From Bacteroides cellulosilyticus (GTDB taxonomy: Bacteria; Bacteroidota; Bacteroidia; Bacteroidales; Bacteroidaceae), in the NCBI RefSeq assembly GCF_020091405.1, contig NZ_CP081903.1, positions 5,084,501-5,148,500 of the forward strand: DNA of 64,000 bases. Direction: 5' to 3'. The translations under genes and the position numbers were made by a program. Shown in pieces: positions 54,058 through 62,816 of the stretch. Positions within the stretch are counted from its first letter, which is position 1. Every line of letters starts with the position of its first letter. Under the pieces are notes generated by a model. That model made no database searches and had not been told where the DNA came from. It was given only the letters and a program-made list of their open reading frames with translations.

Positions 54058-55446
54058 ATGACTCAATCACCCAAAAATGTATCTAAAGGGTTCACTAAAG
54101 CCTTTTGGGTAAGCAACACGGTCGAACTGTTCGAACGTATGGCGTATTATGCCGTTTTTATCGTTCTCACCATTTATCTTTCTTCTATTTTAGGCTTCAA
54201 CGACCTTGAAGCGAGTATGATTTCCGGTTTATTTTCCGGTGGTCTTTATCTTTTGCCTATCTTCACGGGTGCCTATGCCGATAAAATAGGTTTCCGGAAA
54301 TCCATGATTGTTGCTTTTTCGCTGCTGTCTGTCGGATATCTGGGTTTAGGAATTCTCCCTACCCTGCTGGAAGCTGCCGGTTTGGTGGAATATGGTAAAG
54401 CAACCCGTTTCACCGGACTGCCGGATAGCGATAGTCGCTGGATGATCGTTCCTGTGCTGTTTGTTATCATGGTGGGCGGATCGTTTATCAAATCTATCAT
54501 TTCGGCTTCGGTGGCAAAAGAAACTACGGAGGCAAACCGTGCACGCGGTTATTCCATCTTTTATATGATGGTGAATATTGGTGCATTTACCGGAAAAACA
54601 GTGATTGACCCGTTGCGGAATGTTATTGGAGATCAGGCGTATATCTATATCAACTATTTCTCTGCTACGATGACCATATTGGCATTGCTTTCCGTTGTTC
54701 TGCTCTATAAATCTACCCATACGGCAGGTGAAGGAAAAAGTATGCGTGAAATCGGTCAGGGCTTCCTGCGCATCATTACGAACTGGCGTCTGCTGATTCT
54801 TATCCTGATTATTACGGGATTCTGGATGGTGCAGCAACAGTTATACGCTACGATGCCTAAATATGTAATCCGTATGGCGGGCGAAACTGCCAAGCCGGGT
54901 TGGATAGCCAATGTAAACCCGTTTGTAGTGGTTTGCTGCGTTAGTTTCGTGACGCGTTTGATGGCGAAACGTTCGGCCATTACTTCCATGAATATCGGTA
55001 TGTTCCTTATCCCATTCTCGGCTCTGCTGATGGCATGCGGTAACCTGCTTGGAAATGACGTGATAAGCGGAATGAGCAATATCACATTAATGATGATAGC
55101 CGGTATCGTGATACAGGCTTTGGCAGAATGTTTTATTTCACCGCGTTATCTGGAGTACTTCTCCCTGCAAGCACCTAAGGGTGAAGAAGGTATGTATCTT
55201 GGATTTAGCCATCTTCATTCCTTCCTCTCTTCCATCTTCGGTTTTGGTATCGCCGGAGTATTGTTGACAAAATACTGTCCCGATCCTGTCCTCTTTGAGA
55301 CTCGTGAAGCATGGGAGGCTGCCAGCGCAAATGCGCATTATATCTGGTACTATTTCGCCGCTATCGGTCTGATATCTGCACTGGCACTGTTAGTATTTGC
55401 CAAAATCACCCAATCCATCGACAAAAAGAAGAAAGCCAAGGTCTGA
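54058..55446 (+). CDS. POT/PTR-family proton-coupled oligopeptide-type transporter (MFS)
   Basis: A 462-residue inner-membrane protein with about 12-14 spans. The first helix carries the POT signature ExxERxxYY (NTVELFERMAYYAVFIVLTIYL), and loop 2-3 has the MFS motif GAYADKIGFRKSM. Charged residues typical of the family follow in IKSIISASVAKET. The long loop before the fourth helix (about residues 100-125) differs from typical bacterial POT members. It probably imports di- or tripeptides or another small solute with protons. It is flanked by its own promoter and a terminator, so it is monocistronic. Confidence 0.82.
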   Translation: MTQSPKNVSKGFTKAFWVSNTVELFERMAYYAVFIVLTIYLSSILGFNDLEASMISGLFSGGLYLLPIFTGAYADKIGFRKSMIVAFSLLSVGYLGLGILPTLLEAAGLVEYGKATRFTGLPDSDSRWMIVPVLFVIMVGGSFIKSIISASVAKETTEANRARGYSIFYMMVNIGAFTGKTVIDPLRNVIGDQAYIYINYFSATMTILALLSVVLLYKSTHTAGEGKSMREIGQGFLRIITNWRLLILILIITGFWMVQQQLYATMPKYVIRMAGETAKPGWIANVNPFVVVCCVSFVTRLMAKRSAITSMNIGMFLIPFSALLMACGNLLGNDVISGMSNITLMMIAGIVIQALAECFISPRYLEYFSLQAPKGEEGMYLGFSHLHSFLSSIFGFGIAGVLLTKYCPDPVLFETREAWEAASANAHYIWYYFAAIGLISALALLVFAKITQSIDKKKKAKV

Positions 55447-55463
55447 ATATCTCATTTTTTATG

Positions 55464-55471
55464 TATATTTG
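55464..55471 (+). promoter_or_regulatory. -7 element of the MBL-fold hydrolase gene
   Basis: TATATTTG at 55464-55471 lies 51 bp before the ATG at 55523. No clear -33 box is visible. The predicted start falls inside the hairpin that follows. Confidence 0.6.
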
Positions 55472-55503
55472 CCGTCACTTTGCCATAAAAGTGGCGGCTT
55501 TTT
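55471..55503 (+). terminator. Terminator of the POT-type transporter, overlapping the next promoter
   Basis: GCCGTCACTTT (55471-55481) pairs with AAAGTGGCGGC (55488-55498), with one G-T wobble, then TTTTT. It ends transport gene transcription and overlaps the start region of the MBL-fold gene. Confidence 0.75.
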
Positions 55504-55522
55504 CTAAATTGAGGAGAACATA

Positions 55523-56326
55523 ATGAAAGTAAAATTTATAAGCCTTGCGAGCGGAAGTAGTGGCAACTGCTATTATATAGGCACTGAAAAATACGGAATA
55601 CTTATTGACGCTGGTATAGCGGTACGTACTATTAAGAAATCATTGAAGGAGGTGGGTGTCGGCATGGAGACGATACGCGCGGTATTCGTTACACACGACC
55701 ACGCAGACCATATCAAAGCTGTAGGCGGACTGGGTGAGAAACTGCACATCCCTGTCTACACAACTGCACGTATCCACGAAGGAATCAATAAAAGTTATTG
55801 CATGACGGAGAAGCTCCACTCTTCCGTCCATTATCTGGAGAAAGAAGAACCGATGGTACTGGAAGATTTTCACATTGAGTCTTTCGAAGTTCCCCACGAC
55901 GGTACGGACAATGTGGGTTATTGCATTGAAATCGACGGAAAAGTATTCTCGTTCCTTACCGACCTTGGTGAAATCACCCCTACTGCTGCCAAGTTTATCC
56001 GTAAAGCGAATTATCTGATACTGGAAGCTAACTATGATGATGAAATGTTGCGTATGGGTACATATCCGCAGTATTTAAAGGAGCGCATCACCAGCCGTAC
56101 GGGACACATGAGCAATATTGCAACTGCCGAGTTCCTGGCTGAAAATATCACGGAAGATCTGAAATATATCTGGCTTTGTCATTTGAGCAAAGACAATAAT
56201 CATCCGGAACTTGCTTACAAGACGGTGGAATGGAAATTAAAGAGTAAAGGTATATTGGTAGGTAAAGATGTGCAACTCTGCGCTTTAAAGCGTAGCACTC
56301 CCTCCGACCTGTATGAGTTTGATTAA
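55523..56326 (+). CDS. MBL-fold metallo-hydrolase (YycJ/WalJ-like)
   Basis: A 267-residue cytoplasmic protein of the metallo-beta-lactamase fold. The metal motif is FVTHDHADHIKAVGG (HxHxDH near residue 59). ASGSSGNCYYI near the N-terminus and SHVPHDGTDNVGYCI-like and TGHMSNIATAEFL segments are typical of the YycJ subgroup, which are 5'-exonuclease-like enzymes. It probably acts on nucleic acid ends. It stands between a terminator/promoter overlap and the tRNA-Lys gene. The subgroup label is by resemblance. Confidence 0.88.
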   Translation: MKVKFISLASGSSGNCYYIGTEKYGILIDAGIAVRTIKKSLKEVGVGMETIRAVFVTHDHADHIKAVGGLGEKLHIPVYTTARIHEGINKSYCMTEKLHSSVHYLEKEEPMVLEDFHIESFEVPHDGTDNVGYCIEIDGKVFSFLTDLGEITPTAAKFIRKANYLILEANYDDEMLRMGTYPQYLKERITSRTGHMSNIATAEFLAENITEDLKYIWLCHLSKDNNHPELAYKTVEWKLKSKGILVGKDVQLCALKRSTPSDLYEFD

Positions 56327-56363
56327 AAAAAGCCGCTTTCATCGAAAAAAAGATTTTATTTTG

Positions 56364-56395
56364 CTTGGATGAATAAGATAAAAGGACTACTTTTG
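56364..56395 (+). promoter_or_regulatory. Promoter of tRNA-Lys
   Basis: CTTG at 56364-56367, a 20-bp spacer, TACTTTTG at 56388-56395. The start would be near 56402, about 17 nt before the mature tRNA. Confidence 0.65.
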
Positions 56396-56418
56396 CACCC
56401 GCAAATAAGAAAAACGAT

Positions 56419-56491
56419 GCACTCTTAGCTCAGCTGGTAGAGCAATTGACTCTTAATCAATGGGTCCAGGGTTCGAGTCCCTGAGGGTGTA
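56419..56491 (+). tRNA. tRNA-Lys (anticodon CTT)
   Basis: A 73-nt cloverleaf: acceptor GCACTCT with AGGGTGT, D-arm GCTC...GAGC, anticodon stem ATTGA/TCAAT with loop CTCTTAA (anticodon CTT), T-arm CAGGG/CCCTG with loop TTCGAGT, and discriminator A. CCA is not encoded. It decodes AAG lysine. Confidence 0.93.
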
Positions 56492-56498
56492 CGAAGAT

Positions 56499-56535
56499 AA
56501 GGTTCTGAAAACAATTGAGTTTCAGAACCTTTTTT
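56499..56535 (+). terminator. Terminator after tRNA-Lys
   Basis: AAGGTTCTGAAA (56499-56510) pairs with TTTCAGAACCTT (56520-56531), followed by TTTT, 8 nt after the tRNA end. Confidence 0.88.
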
Positions 56536-56560
56536 AATCTCACCTTGTTTCACTCTCATC

Positions 56561-57784
56561 ATGAATAATTGGAAGAAAAAATTTATCATAATATGGAGCG
56601 GGCAACTATTTTCTATATTAAGTAGTTCCATCGCTCAGTTCTCTATCGTCTTATGGATTAGTCTCAAAACGGGTTCTGCGGAAGTTTTGTCCTTTGCCAT
56701 GATCGCCGCCTTGTTGCCGCAAGCCTTGTTAGGGGCATTTGCAGGCGTATATGTGGATCGCTGGAACCGGAAATGGACTATGATAGGTGCAGATAGTTTC
56801 GTTGCACTCTGTTCCGGTGTCATCGCTTTGTTATTTTACTTGGATGTAGTGGAATTGTGGCACATCTATATATTATTGGCGCTTCGTTCCATTGGTGGTT
56901 CGTTCCATTCACCGGCAATGAAATCATCTATTCCATTGCTGGCTCCGGAAAAGGAACTGACCCGTATTGCGGGAATTAACCAGGCTATCCAGTCTATTTG
57001 TAATATTGGTGGCCCTGCGTTGGGAGCGGTTCTGCTTCTGGCATTCGATATGAGTGTAGTCATGTTATTGGATGTGGCAGGCGCAATCATTGCCTGCACT
57101 TCCCTACTGTTTGTTTACATTCCGAATCCGAAGAAGGAAAATATCTCAGCTAAGAGTGTATTGAACGATATGCGCGACGGTTTCCATGTGATTATGCGCA
57201 ACCGAGGAGTTAGTTGGGTGATGGTTACAGAAATCCTGATTACTTTCTTTGTGTTGCCGATAGTCGCCCTGATGCCGCTGATGACTTTGCATACTTTCTC
57301 CGGAACAGCTTATCAGATTAGTTTGATAGAAACACTTTTCGGGGCGGGTATGTTGGCTGGAGGGGCTTTATTGGGGATTTGGAATCCTAAGATTAGGAAG
57401 ATACTGATGATTGCGTTCTCTTATGCGGTACTTGGTCTGGCATTGGCTATATGTGGTATGTTGCCCGGCAATGGGTATGTCTTTTTTGCCATACTGACGG
57501 TGGTACAAGGGCTTATCGTGCCATTTTTATCCGGTCCCTTTACCGCTCTATTGCAGACGCAGTTCAAACCGATTTATCTGGGACGTGTATTCTCGCTTTT
57601 CGACAGTATAAGTTTGTTCCCTTCTATCATCGGTTTGCTTGTCACAAGCTTTGTAGCCGACTCTTTGGGAATAGGCAACATATTTATATACTGTGGTTTT
57701 GCCATTGTGCTGACTGCAATTCTGATGATGTGTATTCCTTCTGTTAGAAATCTGGAGAAAGAGGAGATCAGGAAGAAAAAGTAA
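56561..57784 (+). CDS. MFS transporter, probable drug or metabolite exporter (MefA/EntS-like)
   Basis: A 407-residue inner-membrane protein with about 12 spans. Helix 1 begins FIIIWSGQLFSILSSSIAQFSIVLWI; the 2-3 loop has the DRWNRKWTMIGAD form of motif A, and the second half starts WVMVTEILITFFVLPIVALMPLM. The pattern is that of MFS_3-type exporters such as MefA and EntS. It is probably an efflux pump, but substrate and any resistance role cannot be inferred. It is separated from the tRNA by a terminator; no strong promoter is visible. Confidence 0.8.
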   Translation: MNNWKKKFIIIWSGQLFSILSSSIAQFSIVLWISLKTGSAEVLSFAMIAALLPQALLGAFAGVYVDRWNRKWTMIGADSFVALCSGVIALLFYLDVVELWHIYILLALRSIGGSFHSPAMKSSIPLLAPEKELTRIAGINQAIQSICNIGGPALGAVLLLAFDMSVVMLLDVAGAIIACTSLLFVYIPNPKKENISAKSVLNDMRDGFHVIMRNRGVSWVMVTEILITFFVLPIVALMPLMTLHTFSGTAYQISLIETLFGAGMLAGGALLGIWNPKIRKILMIAFSYAVLGLALAICGMLPGNGYVFFAILTVVQGLIVPFLSGPFTALLQTQFKPIYLGRVFSLFDSISLFPSIIGLLVTSFVADSLGIGNIFIYCGFAIVLTAILMMCIPSVRNLEKEEIRKKK

Positions 57785-57834
57785 ATGAAATGCCCCCAAA
57801 AGTTTTATATCTAACTTTTGGGGGCATTTCATTT
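57783..57834. terminator. Long bidirectional terminator between the MFS and EptA genes
   Basis: A 22-bp perfect stem, 57783-57804 with 57813-57834, and an 8-nt loop. The G/C-rich centre (GCCCCC/GGGGGC) is flanked by A- and T-rich ends suited to termination in both directions. It includes the last bases of the MFS stop codon. Confidence 0.88.
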
Positions 57835-57840
57835 ATAGTA

Positions 57841-59547
57841 TTATTGCGCGTCTATACCTCTTTTTTTCAGCATCTCAAAGTCTTCTTTTCTCATTCCTAT
57901 ATCATCCAGTGGACGCGGTTCATTATGATCGTTCAGATAAACCCTCGATTTCTCTGTATAGAGAGGGCTGGTGACAGATAGACTGTCATTGCGATACGGA
58001 GTTTCTATTCCGGCCAGTTCCATCATGGTCTGGAAGAAAGAAATGCTGGAAGATATATTTTTCTGTCGGTTCATCGAAGCAGCTTTCTCTATCCCGGGAT
58101 ACTCTTCCCTATAACTGTCGGATGTCCACAGCAGGAAAGGTACGTGTAGCTGATAGTAGGACGGAACGGGGGATGCATGAAGAAACAGGTGTCGGCCATC
58201 GTCGAAGATATCTTCCCCATGGTCGGACGTATAAAGCATACTGGCATCTACTTGCTGCAGCTCCAATAAGTGGATGATACGTGCCAGGAAATTATCCGTA
58301 TACCGAATGGAATTGTCGTAGGCATTCATCAAGTTATCTTTGTATTTCACTTCTGCATCTACGGGGAAATCCGGTAAGAAGAAAGCAGCAGTTTCCGGAT
58401 AACGTTCCCGGTAATTGAAGTGGGATCCATAGGTATGCAATACAATGAACTGTTTCCGATTTCCTTTCTCAAGTTCTTTTTCTACCAACATTAACAGTTC
58501 GTCATCCGAAGGATTGTATTGGGAATCCTGCGAATCTTCTTTGATAAAATCATAAGTATCCGCTTCCATTCCGAAGAAGTCGATGAAAGAATGATTATAC
58601 CGCTGGTTTGAGAAGAAGGCTGTCTGGAAACCGGCTTCTTTGAAAACGGTAATGATGCTTTTCCGATAATAAATGGAATCGAAATTCTGTGCAGAAACGG
58701 GAGAAAGCAGCATGGGTACACTCTTGTGCGTAGTATTCGATTCCGTCAGAACATGGCAGAAAGAAGTCACTCCTTCTATTTTAGAAAGTTCAGGGTTCGT
58801 ATCCCGATCATAGTCGTAAAGACTCCAGTTCTGGGCGCGGGATGTCTCGCCCACTACCATAATATAAATTTCGCGCCTGTCTTCCGGATGGGAAGGTTGG
58901 GCGTTAAAAGTAAAGTTCTCTGATGTGCGGTGATACGTCCTTGTTTGGGCATTACGCTGGAATGCGAGTGCTACATTGTAACACACGTTGGCCGGATACA
59001 AATCCGACTTCAGCTCGTAACGTTTATCGAGTCCATAAGCGGCGCCCAATGAGATAAAGCCGATGAGTAAGGCAATCCATGCCTTTTTCCGTTCCCGACG
59101 GATAAATTCCGGAGATAATTTCCGCTTCTTTATAATGGAGATTGCCGCCAGAATCAATGCCGGTATATAAAGAATAATCACACTCACTAATGCCGGAACA
59201 AGATTATCCAGCAACTCCATAGCTTCACTTGAATTAGTGGTTACCAGGTTCAGGAACATATCCACAGCTATAATAGACTGTCCGAAGAGATAAAGCAGTA
59301 CTATCTGGAAAGCTCCGAAGAAGATGAATAAGAAAAGTATCCAGAACATCTTTCCACAGTTTCTCGACAAAGTCATCAATAGATAATAGAAAGCAAATGG
59401 CAACAGTACATTACACACTTTTGCCACCACAGGCATCGGCTCTGTAAAACAGAGGATGATATTGGGTGCTATCAGGATCAACAGAAACAGATAGAACAAA
59501 TGCTCCTGATTTTCCAACCACTTCTTTATGTTTTTAAAAAGCTTCAT
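57841..59547 (-). CDS. Lipid A phosphoethanolamine transferase-like membrane enzyme (EptA family)
   Basis: A 568-residue protein, five membrane segments in the first 190 residues and a periplasmic sulfatase-fold domain after it. Visible motifs are MVVGETSRAQNWSLYDY (metal site), ESNTTHKSVPMLL with candidate nucleophile Thr272/Thr273, TYGSHFNYRERYP and YTSDHGEDIFDDGRH (metal site). It transfers phosphoethanolamine to lipid A, lowering surface charge and polymyxin affinity. The ATG at 59547 is chosen over an upstream TTG-type start because it begins the membrane segment and yields a 14-bp overlap with the barrel gene. The cysteines of proteobacterial enzymes are mostly missing. Confidence 0.87.
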   Translation of the reverse strand: MKLFKNIKKWLENQEHLFYLFLLILIAPNIILCFTEPMPVVAKVCNVLLPFAFYYLLMTLSRNCGKMFWILFLFIFFGAFQIVLLYLFGQSIIAVDMFLNLVTTNSSEAMELLDNLVPALVSVIILYIPALILAAISIIKKRKLSPEFIRRERKKAWIALLIGFISLGAAYGLDKRYELKSDLYPANVCYNVALAFQRNAQTRTYHRTSENFTFNAQPSHPEDRREIYIMVVGETSRAQNWSLYDYDRDTNPELSKIEGVTSFCHVLTESNTTHKSVPMLLSPVSAQNFDSIYYRKSIITVFKEAGFQTAFFSNQRYNHSFIDFFGMEADTYDFIKEDSQDSQYNPSDDELLMLVEKELEKGNRKQFIVLHTYGSHFNYRERYPETAAFFLPDFPVDAEVKYKDNLMNAYDNSIRYTDNFLARIIHLLELQQVDASMLYTSDHGEDIFDDGRHLFLHASPVPSYYQLHVPFLLWTSDSYREEYPGIEKAASMNRQKNISSSISFFQTMMELAGIETPYRNDSLSVTSPLYTEKSRVYLNDHNEPRPLDDIGMRKEDFEMLKKRGIDAQ

Positions 59548-60721
59548 TGATGTTGAATATAAATCCGGTCTGGCCTTTTCCAAACCCTAAATCTAACCTT
59601 ACGTTTACTCTCTTTTTGAACTCCCACCGATAACCAAAACCATAATTAGGGAGGATATGTTTAACTTCGAAGCCGGAGAATTTTGGAAACACGGTTCCCG
59701 CTCCTGCCCATACAGCTACGCCATTTCGCCTCCAGACGTGCTGACGAAGCTCTATCTGCGCATCCATGGCACATTTATCACGGTAACGCCCTTCGTAATA
59801 ACCACGCATGGAATAAGAACTTCCCAATGTTGCCATCAATCCCCAAGGCGGATTACCGTAATTCAGCAACGTATGGAATTGTCCAGCCAATACTCCCCCT
59901 TTCCACACAGGATGATAATAGCTGGTAGTCAGTTCTGTGCTGCTGAAAGCATATTTATTACCGAGGAATGCGGGACTGAATCGTTGATCTATTCTCAGGT
60001 AATAGCCACTATAGGCATTTGTGAGGAAATCCCGTGAATCATAGAGTAATGAGAATCCGAGGCTTATATTGGTAGTCCGGGCTTTCATTCCTTCCCACAG
60101 TTCGGGCTTTTCAAAATCGTGGCCGTAGACATAATCAAAGACAGCCATCGGACCGATATAGAAGTTCCGCGCTACACGAGTCATGAAGTCTACCTTTACT
60201 TGGGCCTGGAAGCGGTCGTAATCACTTTCATTATCGTCATTAGAACCGTTTTCATATCCTTTTCCCCAATACAGGCTGGGGAACGAATAGAAATAAAGAT
60301 TGTAATTCAGACGGTATCTGTCTTGTGGAAAGAGATGATTTCCACGTACTCCCAACAAATAGAAACCTACCGTAGATACATCACCGTATAAAGATACATT
60401 AGATGGCGGAAGGATGGTATCATTCAGGTCTGTACGATATAATCCGGCGGCTACCAGGCCGATGCCGAACTTGGTATCACTGGAATAATGAGGCCCTCCG
60501 ATAACACTGAAGTCAAACTTCCTGTTTTTTTTCTCTTTGTTGGCATCATTAAAATAGTCCAGGAATTTCTTGAAGAAACTTTTCTTTTGTGGCAAAGTGT
60601 CAATTACGGATACAGAAGAGTCGACTGAAACATCTGTTCCTGTGGGGCCTTGTGCCCATATATCGGTGGCTATTATCAATAACAGCACCGGTAGTACCCA
60701 TTTCGTTAGTTTAGCGTCCAT
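59534..60721 (-). CDS. BamA/TamA-family outer-membrane barrel protein
   Basis: A 395-residue protein, signal peptide (ends near DIWAQ), a short linker (about residues 25-65) and then the barrel: SVIGGPHYSSDTKFGIGLVAAGLYR, LGFSLLYDSRDFLTNAYSGYYLRIDQRF and the Omp85 C-terminal block GFGYRWEFKKRVNVRLDLGFGKGQTGFIFNINEAF. No POTRA domain is recognisable, so it is a barrel-only member and not the essential BamA. Overlap with the lipid A modifying enzyme suggests a joint envelope role, possibly lipid transport. It ends in Phe. Confidence 0.85.
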   Translation of the reverse strand: MDAKLTKWVLPVLLLIIATDIWAQGPTGTDVSVDSSVSVIDTLPQKKSFFKKFLDYFNDANKEKKNRKFDFSVIGGPHYSSDTKFGIGLVAAGLYRTDLNDTILPPSNVSLYGDVSTVGFYLLGVRGNHLFPQDRYRLNYNLYFYSFPSLYWGKGYENGSNDDNESDYDRFQAQVKVDFMTRVARNFYIGPMAVFDYVYGHDFEKPELWEGMKARTTNISLGFSLLYDSRDFLTNAYSGYYLRIDQRFSPAFLGNKYAFSSTELTTSYYHPVWKGGVLAGQFHTLLNYGNPPWGLMATLGSSYSMRGYYEGRYRDKCAMDAQIELRQHVWRRNGVAVWAGAGTVFPKFSGFEVKHILPNYGFGYRWEFKKRVNVRLDLGFGKGQTGFIFNINEAF

Positions 60722-60748
60722 GATTATACCTGTAGAAAACTACGTCGG

Positions 60749-60780
60749 CAAATTTAGTTTTATTTTAATCATATAACAAC
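60749..60780 (-). promoter_or_regulatory. Promoter of the barrel protein-eptA pair
   Basis: On the minus strand: GTTG (plus 60777-60780) as a weak -33 box, a 20-bp spacer and TAAATTTG (plus 60749-60756), about 28 bp before the ATG at 60721. Confidence 0.5.
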
Positions 60781-60901
60781 AATTTTGTGAAGTGTTTTGT
60801 TCAAACTTCTTCCATTAAGAAAAAAGGGGGAAGAAATAAGAATTTCAGAACTTTATTCCCATTTTAACGTTATTCTTTTAGAACGAATAACGAACTTCAT
60901 T

Positions 60902-62194
60902 ATGAAAACAAAAATGGATATTCCCGATAAAGAGGGACGAAAACGACTTGTGATTGTGGGTGGTGGCTTCGGTGGATTGAAGTTGGCACGCAAATTGAAA
61001 AGTGATAAATTCCAGATAGTGTTATTGGACAAGAATAATCATCATATTTTCCAACCCCTACTCTATCAGGTAGCAACCGCCGGTATTGAACCGAGTGCAA
61101 TTTCTTTTCCTTACCGCAAGATATTTAAAAAGAGAAAACATTTCCATATACGTATTTGTGAGGCGCAACGGGTAATTCCCGAAGATAATATTCTGGAGAC
61201 TTCCATCGGAGCTCTTTCATACGATTATCTGGTTGTCTCTACCGGATGTCGTACCAACTATTTTGGTAACGATGGGCTGTCTCAACGGACGATGGCCCTG
61301 AAGAACACTGCAGAAGCTCTGTTTAATCGCAACCAGATTCTGGAAAGCTTTGAAAAAGCACAGAATACCAGCAATCTGGAGACAAGGAAACGTCTCATGA
61401 CATTTGTCATCGTAGGTGGCGGTGCTACGGGTATAGAACTTTCCGGCGCATTGGCAGAAATGAAGAAATTTGTGCTTCCGCAAGACTATCCCGATCTTGA
61501 TATGAACCTGATGCGCATTATTCTTGTGGATGGTGCTCCCCGTCTGCTCTCCGCTTTCTCTGAAAAATCTTCGGAAGAAGTGGCAAATTACTTATTAAAA
61601 CGTGATGTGGAGATCATAACCAGTGTGCAGGTTACAAATTATGAGAATGGAACGATGACTCTGAGTGATAACAGTACCTTGGAAACGATGAACGTCTTTT
61701 GGGTTGCAGGTGTACGCGCCAACAGCATAGAGGGCCTTGCGAAGGAAGCCTATGGCCCCGGTAACCGCCTCCTTGTCAATCTCTACAACTGTGTTCAGGG
61801 TTATGACAATATTTTTGCTATCGGTGACACTGCACTTATGATTTCCAAGGAATACCCGAAAGGGCATCCGCAAGTAGTTCAACCAGCCATTCAGCAAGCC
61901 CATAATCTGATCCAGAATCTGGATAGAAAGGAACGGGGACTTGAAATGCAACCGTTTGTTTATCACAACAAAGGCTCCATGGCTACCATAGGACGTAATC
62001 ACGCAGTGGTGGAACTGAAAAACCTTCGTTTCGGTGGTTTCCCCGCGTGGGCAGTATGGTTATTCATCCACTTAATGAGTATTGTCGGTGTAAAGAACCG
62101 TCTGTTTATCTTCGTAGACTGGATGTGGAGTTACTTTACATACGATCCTTCTTTGAGGGTAATTATAAAACCTTTGCGCAGAGATAAACCATAA
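60902..62194 (+). CDS. ndh: Type II NADH dehydrogenase (NDH-2)
   Basis: A 430-residue FAD enzyme that passes electrons from NADH to menaquinone without pumping protons. The FAD-binding motif IVGGGFGGLKLARKL is near residue 18, NAD-binding VIVGGGATGIELSGAL near 178, and the FAD C-terminal block FAIGDTALM near 310; the C-terminus is amphipathic with an aromatic-rich membrane-binding part. The ATG at 60902 is preferred; the open frame begins 35 codons upstream but without family similarity there. It is followed after 48 bp by doxX. Confidence 0.9.
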   Translation: MKTKMDIPDKEGRKRLVIVGGGFGGLKLARKLKSDKFQIVLLDKNNHHIFQPLLYQVATAGIEPSAISFPYRKIFKKRKHFHIRICEAQRVIPEDNILETSIGALSYDYLVVSTGCRTNYFGNDGLSQRTMALKNTAEALFNRNQILESFEKAQNTSNLETRKRLMTFVIVGGGATGIELSGALAEMKKFVLPQDYPDLDMNLMRIILVDGAPRLLSAFSEKSSEEVANYLLKRDVEIITSVQVTNYENGTMTLSDNSTLETMNVFWVAGVRANSIEGLAKEAYGPGNRLLVNLYNCVQGYDNIFAIGDTALMISKEYPKGHPQVVQPAIQQAHNLIQNLDRKERGLEMQPFVYHNKGSMATIGRNHAVVELKNLRFGGFPAWAVWLFIHLMSIVGVKNRLFIFVDWMWSYFTYDPSLRVIIKPLRRDKP

Positions 62195-62242
62195 TGCCTT
62201 ATTTTTCGTTATATTAAATATAAATGTTTAAAACGAACGACT

Positions 62243-62677
62243 ATGCTTTACAAATTTTTATTCCCGTCTAAACCGGATGGAGCAGCAACGTCTGCTATAT
62301 TATTAATAGTGAGAATTATATTTGGTGTGTTATTAATGAATCACGGCATCGAAAAGTGGTCTAATTATCAAGAGTTATCCGCTGTATTTCCCGACCCGCT
62401 GGGTGTGGGCAGTCCTCTTTCCCTGGGATTAGCCATATTCGGTGAATTGGCTTGTTCTATGGCATTTATCATTGGTTTCCTTTACCGTCTGGCAATGCTG
62501 CCGATGATATTTACAATGGGAATGGCATTCTTTGTCATTCATGGAAACGATCCGTTTGCGGTCAAAGAACTGGCTTTCATATATCTGGTGGTATACGTAC
62601 TGATGTATATTATCGGTCCCGGAAAGTTTGCCGTAGACCACTGGCTGGGTAAGGCTTTGACTCCCAAAAAGCCTTAA
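62243..62677 (+). CDS. DoxX-family membrane protein
   Basis: A 144-residue protein with four membrane segments. The DoxX pattern is seen in LLIVRIIFGVLLMNHGIEKW and LGLAIFGELACSMAFIIGFLYRLAMLPMIFTMGMAFFVIHGND. DoxX proteins are linked to redox or sulfur stress systems in other organisms; the exact role here is unknown. The gap to ndh is only 48 bp and the two probably share a transcript, which suggests a membrane redox context. Confidence 0.85.
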   Translation: MLYKFLFPSKPDGAATSAILLIVRIIFGVLLMNHGIEKWSNYQELSAVFPDPLGVGSPLSLGLAIFGELACSMAFIIGFLYRLAMLPMIFTMGMAFFVIHGNDPFAVKELAFIYLVVYVLMYIIGPGKFAVDHWLGKALTPKKP

Positions 62678-62748
62678 TTTTACCGGGGCTGTTTAACTGA
62701 AAATTTGTTTTTGTCTCTTATTTAAGTGTATTTTTCACAAAAAGCACT

Positions 62749-62756
62749 TATATTTG
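62749..62756 (+). promoter_or_regulatory. -7 element of the DUF3332 gene promoter
   Basis: TATATTTG at 62749-62756, followed by CC. The ATG at 62817 is about 60 bp downstream. No strong -33 box is seen at the normal distance. Confidence 0.55.
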
Positions 62757-62816
62757 CCCGAAGAAAAAGAGCAAAGAGTTAAATCAATAAACTCAGTAAA
62801 ACAAAAGAAAGTAATT

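Noticed and set aside
56419..56535. tRNA gene as an integration site
   Set aside because: No integrase gene, no displaced copy of the tRNA 3' end and no foreign-looking genes follow; the downstream hairpin is a normal terminator.
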